Positions 42,916 to 49,723 of a stretch of DNA of 64,000 nucleotides are shown in pieces. Every line of letters starts with the position of its first letter. Within the stretch, counting starts at the first letter, position 1. Origin of the DNA: Crocinitomicaceae bacterium (lineage in GTDB: Bacteria; Bacteroidota; Bacteroidia; Flavobacteriales_D; Crocinitomicaceae); assembly GCA_020635955.1 (NCBI GenBank), contig JACJYW010000009.1, positions 62,001 through 126,000 of the forward strand, given 5' to 3'. Under the pieces are notes generated by a model, which was given only the letters and a program-made list of their open reading frames with translations, searched no databases and was not told the DNA's origin. Both the position numbers and the translations under genes were made by a program.

Positions 42916-43806
42916 ATGAAAAAATTATTGCTTTTCGCTCCAGCCTTATTATTGTTATCATGCGGAGGAAATTCTGAAGAAAAAGATTACGAAGAAACAG
43001 AATACGATATCAAGATCGGTGAATTTCTTGAAGACAAAAGCTGGAAACCTGAAAGAACAGAAAGTGGATTGTATATCTACAAAGAAAATGAAGGATCTGA
43101 CGAAAAGCCTAATCTAGATAGTTATCTGACTTTGATCTATGAAGGAAGATTGTTAGATGGAACTGTATTTGACGGAACGAATGGAGCACCAGTGACATTT
43201 CCTTTTCCCGTAAGCGGCTTGATAGAAGGTTGGCAAGAAGGTATTCCAATGTTTGGAAAGGGTGGAAAAGGAAAATTGGTGATTCCTCCGGATCTTGGAT
43301 ATGGAGATAGAGATATGGGCGTTATTGCACCAAATTCAATTTTGGTTTTTGATATTGAGATCGTTGATTTCAGACAAACACCTCCTCCTCCACCGGATTA
43401 TACTCCAGAGATCCTTTCTTATATGTTAGATCAAAAACTGGATACAGCTAAAGCGATCAAAACAGAGAGCGGAATGTTTATTATCCCTGACAGTTTTGGA
43501 GGTGAAGAAAAGCCAACCATTGAACATTATCTTACTCTGAACTATGAAGGATATTTGTTGGATGGAACATCATTTGACGGAACAGGTGGTACACCAACCA
43601 CATTCCCGTTTCCATTGGCCAATACAATTGGAGGATGGCAAGAAGGAATTCCTTACTTCGGTAAAGGTGGTAAAGGGAAATTGATCATCCCTCCTTATAT
43701 CGGATATGGCGAAATGGGATCTCAGGACGGATCTATTCCTCCAAATGCTATTTTGGTATTTGATATAGAGATCATTGATTTTACAAGCACTCCAAACGCG
43801 CAATAA
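42916..43806 (+). CDS. lipoprotein with two FKBP-type peptidyl-prolyl isomerase domains
   Basis: 296 residues. Lipobox LLLLSCGG. Two FKBP domains (about 50-155 and 190-290), internal duplicates with near-identical lines such as LDGTVFDGTNGAPVTFPF and LDGTSFDGTGGTPTTFPF, then GWQEGIPMFGKGGKGKLVIP and GWQEGIPYFGKGGKGKLIIP, closing IAPNSILVFDIEIVDF and IPPNAILVFDIEIIDF. Predicted to catalyse prolyl isomerisation of exported proteins in the periplasm or on the outer membrane. Five bases upstream of queD. Confidence 0.92.
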   Translation: MKKLLLFAPALLLLSCGGNSEEKDYEETEYDIKIGEFLEDKSWKPERTESGLYIYKENEGSDEKPNLDSYLTLIYEGRLLDGTVFDGTNGAPVTFPFPVSGLIEGWQEGIPMFGKGGKGKLVIPPDLGYGDRDMGVIAPNSILVFDIEIVDFRQTPPPPPDYTPEILSYMLDQKLDTAKAIKTESGMFIIPDSFGGEEKPTIEHYLTLNYEGYLLDGTSFDGTGGTPTTFPFPLANTIGGWQEGIPYFGKGGKGKLIIPPYIGYGEMGSQDGSIPPNAILVFDIEIIDFTSTPNAQ

Positions 43807-43811
43807 GAATA

Positions 43812-44255
43812 ATGAACCTAAGGGTTTCTAAAATATTTGAATTCGAAACTGCTCATGCTCTTTGGGGTTATGACGGTAAATGTGCCAATATTCATGGTCA
43901 CTCTTATGTGTTAACAGTAGCCATCAGTGGTCCGGTTATTAATGATCCGAATCATGTAAAGAATGGAATGATCATGGATTTTGGAGATCTTAAAAAGATC
44001 GTAAAAAAGGAGATCGTTGATGTTTATGATCACTGTTTACTGGTGAGAGCTAATACACCTCATGCCGGTTATGCTGATGTTGAAACGGCTTTCAAAAAGA
44101 TATGGCTTACTGATTTTCAGCCAACCTGTGAAAACATGTTGATCGATATGGTGAAACGTCTGCAATTCAACTTGCCTGATCACATCACATTGAAGTATGT
44201 CAAATTACTTGAAACCAGAAGTAGCTACGCAGAGTGGTTTGAAGAAGATAACTAG
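43812..44255 (+). CDS. queD: 6-carboxytetrahydropterin synthase / PTPS family
   Basis: 147 residues. Zinc ligands in FETAHAL and HGHSY, catalytic Cys in DGKCANIHGH, the MIMDFGDLKKIVKKE motif and a C-terminal Glu in LLETRSSYAEW. Family members convert dihydroneopterin triphosphate to 6-carboxy-5,6,7,8-tetrahydropterin for queuosine, or to tetrahydropterin products. The bacterial size and Cys position favour QueD, though no other queuosine gene is in the window. Confidence 0.9.
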   Translation: MNLRVSKIFEFETAHALWGYDGKCANIHGHSYVLTVAISGPVINDPNHVKNGMIMDFGDLKKIVKKEIVDVYDHCLLVRANTPHAGYADVETAFKKIWLTDFQPTCENMLIDMVKRLQFNLPDHITLKYVKLLETRSSYAEWFEEDN

Positions 44256-44314
44256 AAAGTAAATCAGATTCATCCTAATTAAAATGGTGGCTAAAAGATG
44301 GTTAAGGAGATAAA

Positions 44315-44372
44315 AAGACCGAACACAGAGCACAGAGCACAGAAAAGTCTGTGTTCCGTGTTCTGTGGTCTT
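44315..44372. repeat. large imperfect hairpin with CACAGAGCAC-type repeats
   Basis: AAGACC (44315-44320) pairs with GGTCTT (44367-44372), and between them GAACACAGA, GCACAGA, GCACAGA face TCTGTGTTCCGTGTTCTGTG, forming an imperfect stem of over 20 bp with loop AAAAG. It lies in the queD-hemN gap. Hairpins with this CACAGAG/CTCTGTG flavour are common intergenic repeats in environmental bacteria. A TATTTTTT run follows, so it could also end the queD transcript. Confidence 0.65.
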
Positions 44373-44400
44373 AGTATTTTTTGTCTATAATCTAAAAAAT

Positions 44401-45765
44401 ATGGCTGAAGATCTAATCCAGAAATACAACATACCGGGACCGAGATATACTTCATATCCCACTGTTCCTTTTTGGGATCCGGAAGGGATTTCTTTGGATG
44501 ATTGGAAAAGCACCATGTTGAGAGCTTTTAATGAAAGCAATCAGGATGAAGGGATCAGTATTTATATCCACTTACCATTTTGTGAAAATTTATGTACGTT
44601 TTGCGGATGTCATAAGCGCATTACAAAACGTCATGACGTTGAAGAACCTTACATTACTACTGTTCTTAAGGAATGGCAGTTATATTGTGATCTTTTTCCC
44701 GAAAAGCCACGGATCAGGGAGATCCATTTAGGAGGAGGAACACCTACTTTTTTCAGTCCGGCAAATTTGAAAGAATTGATAGATGGTATATTGGAGAGAT
44801 CGGAATTATGCGATACCTATGAGTTTTCTTTTGAAGGACACCCTAATAATACTTCAGAGGCGCACTTGAAGACGCTTTATGATCTGGGGTTCAGAAGAAA
44901 CAGTTTTGGTGTTCAGGATTATGACCCTAAGGTTCAGAAAACGATCAACCGTATACAGCCTTTTGAAAAGGTAGAAACAGCTACCAATAAATCAAGAGAA
45001 ATAGGTTATACCTCTGTTAGCCATGATCTGGTATTTGGATTACCTCATCAAACCCTGGATAGCATCATTGATACTATTGAGAAAACCCGTCAGTTAAAAC
45101 CTGATAGAATAGCTTTTTACTCCTATGCACACGTTCCCTGGATCAAAGGAGTAGGTCAAAGAGGATTTGACGAGAACGATCTTCCTTCAGCTGAAGAGAA
45201 ACGGGTTTTATATGAGACAGGCAAACGAATGCTGGATGAATTGGGCTATGTTGAGATAGGCATGGATCATTTTGCCTTGAAGACAGATAATATGTATGAA
45301 GCCATGGTGAATAAAACCCTTCACCGAAATTTCATGGGTTATACCGCCGGTAAAACCAAATTAATGGTAGGACTTGGCATGAGCTCGATTTCTGATTCAT
45401 GGTACAGCTTTGCTCAAAATGTCAAAACCGTTGAGGAGTATCAGGATATTGTTAATCAGGGAATCATTCCAATATTCCGTGGACACTTATTGACCGAGAA
45501 AGATCTTATTATACGCGAACATATTTTAAACATCATGTGTCACTTCGAAACCTCATGGAAAGAGGATCGATTAAAATTCGAAGAATTGCCTGAATGTTTA
45601 GAACGTCTGAAAGAGATGGAAAAGGATGGATTGGTTGAGATCTCTGAAACCGGTTTAAAACTGCCTGATCATGCCCGTCCATTTGTACGAAATATATGTA
45701 TGGCATTTGACCTTCGTCTTATCGAAAACAAGCCCACCACCCGTATTTTTTCCATGACGATTTAA
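44401..45765 (+). CDS. hemN: oxygen-independent coproporphyrinogen III oxidase
   Basis: 454 residues from MAEDLIQKYNIPGPRYTSYPTVPFW, here cut to PGPRYTSYPT, the normal HemN start; the frame extends 12 codons upstream into the repeat hairpin and is not used. Radical-SAM core with the HemN Cys pattern CENLCTFCGC, then LGGGTPTFF, FGVQDYDP, DLVFGLPHQ and the C-terminal HemN_C domain. Oxidatively decarboxylates coproporphyrinogen III to protoporphyrinogen IX without O2, which suits heme supply for the cbb3 oxidase at low oxygen. Probably its own transcript. Confidence 0.95.
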   Translation: MAEDLIQKYNIPGPRYTSYPTVPFWDPEGISLDDWKSTMLRAFNESNQDEGISIYIHLPFCENLCTFCGCHKRITKRHDVEEPYITTVLKEWQLYCDLFPEKPRIREIHLGGGTPTFFSPANLKELIDGILERSELCDTYEFSFEGHPNNTSEAHLKTLYDLGFRRNSFGVQDYDPKVQKTINRIQPFEKVETATNKSREIGYTSVSHDLVFGLPHQTLDSIIDTIEKTRQLKPDRIAFYSYAHVPWIKGVGQRGFDENDLPSAEEKRVLYETGKRMLDELGYVEIGMDHFALKTDNMYEAMVNKTLHRNFMGYTAGKTKLMVGLGMSSISDSWYSFAQNVKTVEEYQDIVNQGIIPIFRGHLLTEKDLIIREHILNIMCHFETSWKEDRLKFEELPECLERLKEMEKDGLVEISETGLKLPDHARPFVRNICMAFDLRLIENKPTTRIFSMTI

Positions 45766-45771
45766 TTTTTT

Positions 45772-45800
45772 TTATGCGTGCATAATATTTTTTATTATAC
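45772..45800 (+). terminator. possible weak terminator after hemN
   Basis: TTATGC-GT-GCATAA (45772-45785) is a short perfect palindrome followed by TATTTTTTATTATA. It is AT-rich with a minimal loop, so strength is doubtful. Confidence 0.35.
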
Positions 45801-45802
45801 AC

Positions 45803-45847
45803 CTAAACCGTTTAAGAATAATGGTTTTTAATTTCTAAATCGTTTAG
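45803..45847. promoter_or_regulatory. two copies of CTAAAYCGTTTAR upstream of the secreted-protein gene
   Basis: CTAAACCGTTTAA (45803-45815) and CTAAATCGTTTAG (45835-45847), starts 32 bases apart, about three helical turns. They lie upstream of the promoter at 45875-45905. They resemble sites at 14764 and 49015-49048. Confidence 0.4.
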
Positions 45848-45874
45848 ATACATCAAATTGTTGATAACTAAGGC

Positions 45875-45905
45875 TTGACATGAATAACTCTTTTTTGTAG
45901 TTTTA
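45875..45905 (+). promoter_or_regulatory. promoter of the secreted protein gene
   Basis: TTGACA (45875-45880) and TAGTTTTA (45898-45905) are separated so that TTG and TAnnTTTn are 20 bases apart, the Bacteroidota spacing; the last base is A instead of G. The ATG is at 45931. Confidence 0.5.
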
Positions 45906-45930
45906 TGTCAGAACTTTAAACCTCACCCCT

Positions 45931-46305
45931 ATGAAAGCCTTAGTCACAATTACATCATTTTTTTTCGCAGCACTATCTTTTTCACAAACTAATTTATCGG
46001 GTGCCTGGTTTGCACCAGATTCAGACAACGACACACCGCTGGGATACAATTTTAAAACAAACGGAGAACTTCAGGTATTTGAGGTGAAACCGGAATCGGA
46101 TGAGGTATATAAGGTTATTCCTGGAAATTACTATTATGAGGATGGTAGTAATTTGTTGGTTACAATTACCTGGTATGGCGATCAGGCCAAAACTACCAAG
46201 TACAATTTTTCATTTGACAACAATGGTAAATTGGTATTGGAACAAACTTATCCGGTGACTAACCGAATTACCTACGAACGAGAGGGCAATCTGGCTGATC
46301 TATAA
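45931..46305 (+). CDS. small secreted protein, unknown function
   Basis: 124 residues. Signal peptide MKALVTITSFFFAALSFSQ, then a beta-rich domain with NLSGAWFAPDSDNDTPLGY and a terminal strand LVLEQTYPVTNRITYEREG. The GxW start and repeated strands recall lipocalin-like or META-like beta barrels that respond to stress, but the match is by eye only. Preceded by two copies of a CTAAAYCGTTTAR palindrome. Followed by a strong bidirectional hairpin. Confidence 0.65.
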   Translation: MKALVTITSFFFAALSFSQTNLSGAWFAPDSDNDTPLGYNFKTNGELQVFEVKPESDEVYKVIPGNYYYEDGSNLLVTITWYGDQAKTTKYNFSFDNNGKLVLEQTYPVTNRITYEREGNLADL

Positions 46306-46326
46306 TTGATTCAGCATTAAAAAATT

Positions 46327-46361
46327 GAAAAGCTTCTGATCATTCAGGAGCTTTTTTGTTT
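46327..46361. terminator. bidirectional terminator between convergent genes
   Basis: AAAAGCTTCTGA (46328-46339) pairs with TCAGGAGCTTTT (46344-46355) around TCAT, with a T-rich tract to the right and an A-rich tract to the left. It serves both the secreted protein gene and the convergent membrane protein gene, one of only two convergent pairs here without a stop overlap. Confidence 0.8.
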
Positions 46362-46362
46362 T

Positions 46363-46686
46363 TTATATATCAAAAGTATCACCCCCATCTACCAATTCCT
46401 CCACCCCTTTCATCTCTTTGGCTTCTTTTGCCTTAGCTGCATTGATCAGGATGAAATACAACAGTCCTATTCCAATGATTGCTCCGCTATAACCATAAAG
46501 TAGCAATGAACCCATTTCATCCAAAGCGTAAGGATCGATCATTCCAAGTATCATCATGCCAATGAACATAAATCCAAACCAAAAAACTATAGATAGCACG
46601 GCATACAATACGGCGTTCAATCCTTTCTTTTTGGCAAGACCATAAAAACCTCTGCCCACAGCTATAAGAAGTAATATTTCTAACAT
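46363..46686 (-). CDS. small membrane protein, unknown function
   Basis: 107 residues from the ATG at 46686; the frame reaches upstream to a TTG at 46704, which is not needed. Three hydrophobic helices (MLEILLLIAVGRGFYGLAKK, AVLYAVLSIVFWFGFMFIGM, and GYSGAIIGIGLLYFILIN) and a charged tail with KAKEAKEMKGVEELVDGGD. No family recognised; such proteins are common in Bacteroidota. Confidence 0.6.
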   Translation of the reverse strand: MLEILLLIAVGRGFYGLAKKKGLNAVLYAVLSIVFWFGFMFIGMMILGMIDPYALDEMGSLLLYGYSGAIIGIGLLYFILINAAKAKEAKEMKGVEELVDGGDTFDI

Positions 46687-46708
46687 GATAATTGTTTTGA
46701 ACAAGGTA

Positions 46709-46741
46709 TAAAAAAACCACCCTGAAATCTCAGAGTGGTTT
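46709..46741 (-). terminator. Rho-independent terminator of dnaK
   Basis: AAACCAC.CTGA and TCAG.GTGGTTT form a stem with one mismatch and an AATC loop (46714-46741). The A run at 46711-46716 gives the U tract on the minus strand, just downstream of dnaK and before the next gene. Confidence 0.75.
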
Positions 46742-46792
46742 CTAATTTTAAATAACTAATCGATTGATGACTATAAATCTCGGATAATTGAA

Positions 46793-48694
46793 TTATTTCT
46801 CCTCGTTTACTTCTTCAAAATCTACATCTTCAGCATCCTGAGTTCCCTGACTTCCTCCTTCATCAGTTGAAGCCTGAGCACCTCCGGCATCACCTGCCTG
46901 AGAATACATTTCCTGAGACGCAGCCTGGAATACTGTATTCAGTTTTTCCATAGCAGCATCTATTCCTTCAATATTCTTAGACTCATGTGCCACTTTCAAT
47001 TCTGCTAAAGCGCTATCAATTGGCTCTTTTTTGTCAGCAGGGATCTTGTCTCCATACTCGCTCAATTGTTTCTCAGTTTGGAAGATCATAGCATCAGCAG
47101 CATTTAATTTATCTGCCTCTTCTCTTTTCTTCTTATCTGCATCTGCATTAGCTTCAGCCTCTGCCTTCATTTTAGCAATTTCATCATCAGATAATCCAGA
47201 TGAAGCTTCGATCTTGATCGATTGCTCTTTTCCGGTTGCTTTATCTTTCGCCGAAATGCTCATGATACCGTTTGCATCAATATCAAAGGTCACTTCAATT
47301 TGTGGCTCACCTCTTCTTGCAGGCGGAATATCTGCCAATTGGAATCTTCCCAAGGTTTTGTTATCCGCAGCCATTGGTCTTTCCCCTTGTAATACATGGA
47401 TATCTACCGCAGGTTGATTGTCAGATGCCGTAGAGAACACTTCTGATTTCTTAGTTGGAATCGTAGTATTCGCTTCGATCAACTTAGTGAAAACACCTCC
47501 CATAGTTTCAATTCCTAATGAAAGAGGAGTTACATCAAGTAATAGTACATCTTTCACCTCACCGGTTAGAACACCTCCTTGAATAGCAGCACCTACGGCA
47601 ACTACCTCATCCGGGTTAACCCCTTTTGAAGGCTCTTTTCCGAAGAATTTCTTCACCGCTTCCTGAATGGCAGGAATTCTGGTTGAACCACCTACCAGAA
47701 TGATCTCATCAATATCTGATGTAGATAATCCGGCATTTTTCAAAGCTGATCTACAAGGCTCAATCGTTCTTTCGATCAAATCAGAGATCAATTGCTCAAA
47801 TTTTGCTCTGGTCAATGTTCTTACCAAGTGTTTTGGAATACCATTTACTGGCATAATGTAAGGCAGGTTGATCTCAGAAGATGTGGTTGAAGACAACTCG
47901 ATCTTAGCTTTCTCAGCCGCTTCTTTCAAACGTTGTAGTGCCATAGGATCTTCTCTTAGATCCAATCCTTCTTCAGCTTTGAATTCTTCAGCTAACCAGT
48001 TAATGATCTTATCATCAACATCATCTCCGCCTAAGTGAGTATCACCATCTGTTGCCAACACTTCAAAAACACCGTCTCCTAACTCTAATACAGACACGTC
48101 ATGCGTACCTCCACCAAAGTCAAAAACCGCTATTTTTTGGTCAATTGTCTTTTTATCTAAACCGTAAGCCAAAGCAGCAGCTGTAGGCTCGTTGATGATC
48201 CTTTTAACAGTCAAACCAGCAATCTCACCAGCTTCTTTAGTTGCTTGTCTTTGAGAATCGTCAAAATAAGCCGGAACAGTAATAACTGCTTCAGTTACTT
48301 TTTGCCCCAAATAATCCTCAGCTGTTTTCTTCATTTTCTGAAGCACCATTGCTGAAATTTCTTGCGGAGTATATAGTTTGTCGTCAATTTTAACTCTTGG
48401 TGTGTTGTTTTCTCCTTTTACTACTTCGTAAGGAACACGATCGATCTCTCCTTTAATTTTATCAAAGGTAGTTCCCATGAATCTTTTAATAGAATAGATC
48501 GTTTTTTGCGGGTTGGTAATGGCCTGACGCTTGGCAGGGTCTCCCACTTTGCGCTCACCTCCTTCAACGAAAGCAACAACTGATGGAGTTGTTCTTTTCC
48601 CTTCAGAGTTGGTGATCACAACTGGTTCATTCCCCTCCATCACTGAAACGCATGAATTCGTTGTTCCCAAGTCAATTCCTATAATCTTGCTCAT
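46793..48694 (-). CDS. dnaK: molecular chaperone DnaK (Hsp70)
   Basis: 633 residues, normal length. Hsp70 signatures IDLGTTNSCVSVMEG at the start, VFDFGGGTHDVSVLE near 193 and ILVGGSTRIPAIQEAV near 337; substrate-binding domain to about 505, helical lid, and a Gly/Ala/Gln-rich linker before the acidic tail ending DVDFEEVNEEK. ATP-dependent protein folding with DnaJ and GrpE, which are not adjacent. Upstream are a GACATGATGTC palindrome and a possible small RNA; heat-shock control is likely, but the regulator is not identifiable. Confidence 0.97.
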   Translation of the reverse strand: MSKIIGIDLGTTNSCVSVMEGNEPVVITNSEGKRTTPSVVAFVEGGERKVGDPAKRQAITNPQKTIYSIKRFMGTTFDKIKGEIDRVPYEVVKGENNTPRVKIDDKLYTPQEISAMVLQKMKKTAEDYLGQKVTEAVITVPAYFDDSQRQATKEAGEIAGLTVKRIINEPTAAALAYGLDKKTIDQKIAVFDFGGGTHDVSVLELGDGVFEVLATDGDTHLGGDDVDDKIINWLAEEFKAEEGLDLREDPMALQRLKEAAEKAKIELSSTTSSEINLPYIMPVNGIPKHLVRTLTRAKFEQLISDLIERTIEPCRSALKNAGLSTSDIDEIILVGGSTRIPAIQEAVKKFFGKEPSKGVNPDEVVAVGAAIQGGVLTGEVKDVLLLDVTPLSLGIETMGGVFTKLIEANTTIPTKKSEVFSTASDNQPAVDIHVLQGERPMAADNKTLGRFQLADIPPARRGEPQIEVTFDIDANGIMSISAKDKATGKEQSIKIEASSGLSDDEIAKMKAEAEANADADKKKREEADKLNAADAMIFQTEKQLSEYGDKIPADKKEPIDSALAELKVAHESKNIEGIDAAMEKLNTVFQAASQEMYSQAGDAGGAQASTDEGGSQGTQDAEDVDFEEVNEEK

Positions 48695-48810
48695 ATCTTT
48701 TAATAATAATTGTAATTCAAAATTGTCATACTGCTTAAGTCAATCATTATGCCATTGGCCTAAAATGAGAAAAAGCAGTAGTTTTTGTCAGATAAGCTTC
48801 AATTAAGACA

Positions 48811-48821
48811 GACATCATGTC
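48811..48821. promoter_or_regulatory. palindrome upstream of dnaK
   Basis: GACAT-C-ATGTC (minus strand GACATGATGTC), perfect 5-bp arms, 117 bases upstream of the dnaK ATG. A heat-shock or other stress regulator could bind here; not matched to a known site. Confidence 0.35.
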
Positions 48822-48843
48822 ATATCGGCAGAAAAAAACATGA

Positions 48844-48930
48844 CAAAAAAAAGGGCATCCGCTCAAAGATGCCCTTCTGGGTTTAATGTTAATAAGGTTG
48901 TCCGTTAACTGATTGAATGAACGTCTACGC
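48844..48930 (-). ncRNA. possible small RNA ending in a strong terminator
   Basis: On the minus strand a terminator (AAGGGCATC, 8-base loop, GATGCCCTT, then eight T; 48844-48876) lies about 150 bases upstream of dnaK and 200 downstream of the nearest gene. A box AATTTTTG with TTG 17 bases further upstream (near 48935-48960) would give a transcript of about 85 bases. It may also be the long 3' end of the regulator mRNA. Confidence 0.35.
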
Positions 48931-49075
48931 AAAAATTAAGTTTGACGAACGAACCAAAACTAAAAAACCAAAAAATCTATATACTAAGCTCGCTTGCTTG
49001 TAAACGAATTTATATAAATCGGTTTAATAAGTTCCTAAATGGTTTTAAACTGAGGGGGAACCCCCTCTAAAGGTA

Positions 49076-49723
49076 TTATTTGATCAATTCCTTATGTGTA
49101 ACACACCATTTATAAAGGCTGTTACTACCACCAGAAATATCTAATTTCTTACAGATACGACTGCGATAATTCTCTACTGATTTCTCTGTAACGAACAATA
49201 GTGAAGCAATCTCCTTAGAGGTTTTATTTTGAGAAACCAACTTTAAGGTATTCACTTCTGCATTTGTGAGTGACTCAAGAGCTTCTTTGATCCTATTGAT
49301 CTCTTTATTGAACTGATTTCTGTTTTCTAAAAACGGTTTCATTTTCTGACTCACGAACGGAACACCCAATTGCACTTTTTCAATGCATTCTATGATCTCC
49401 ATACTCGAATCTTCCTTAAGTAAGAACCCATTTGCACCCCTATTAAATGCCTCATTAAAGAAAAGCTCATCATTATGCATGGTGAGGATCACATTTTTTG
49501 ACTTAAACTTCTTCTTTCGGATATGATCCAAAACATCAATACCGGATTTCTCAGGCATATCAATATCTAGAATGACGATATCGAACTTTTCATCCTCCAT
49601 TAGGTTTATTGCTTCCATACCGTCCTCCGCTTCAATAATAATGGCATCAGTGAATTCTCCCTGTATCAAAGCAACAAGTCCCTTTCTAAAAATTGGATGA
49701 TCGTCTACTGCAAGTATTTTCAC
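49076..49723 (-). CDS. NarL/FixJ-family response regulator
   Basis: 215 residues starting with GTG at 49723, which overlaps the kinase stop (GTGA); MKILAVDDHPIFRKGL is a normal receiver start, so GTG is accepted. Receiver with Asp53 (VILDIDMPEKSG), then a LuxR-type HTH (about 145-210, TNAEVNTLKLVSQNKTSKEI and FVTEKSVENYRSRI). Partner of the TPR kinase upstream. Target genes are unknown. Confidence 0.93.
   Translation of the reverse strand: MKILAVDDHPIFRKGLVALIQGEFTDAIIIEAEDGMEAINLMEDEKFDIVILDIDMPEKSGIDVLDHIRKKKFKSKNVILTMHNDELFFNEAFNRGANGFLLKEDSSMEIIECIEKVQLGVPFVSQKMKPFLENRNQFNKEINRIKEALESLTNAEVNTLKLVSQNKTSKEIASLLFVTEKSVENYRSRICKKLDISGGSNSLYKWCVTHKELIK

Larger units (their letters stand above)
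48695..49075. other. 381-base region upstream of dnaK
   Basis: No convincing ORF. It holds the dnaK 5' region, the GACATCATGTC palindrome (48811-48821), a minus-strand terminator hairpin (48851-48876) not attached to any nearby ORF, two TAAAyGGTTTWA-type elements (49015-49027 and 49035-49048) and a GAGGGGG-AA-CCCCCTC hairpin (49052-49067) directly after the regulator gene at 49076. Confidence 0.55.

Noticed and set aside
48695..48790. Sigma-54 promoter for dnaK (TGGCAT-N5-TTGAC)
   Set aside because: The -12 element should be TTGC; here it reads TTGA. A single mismatch at an invariant base is enough to drop it.
48747..48932. 61-codon minus-strand ORF upstream of dnaK
   Set aside because: It crosses a strong terminator hairpin, has no plausible composition or signal and no homologue I recognise.
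49052..49067. GAGGGGG-AA-CCCCCTC hairpin as a terminator of the NarL-type regulator
   Set aside because: The stem is strong but no T run follows on the minus strand, so it is only noted as a hairpin.
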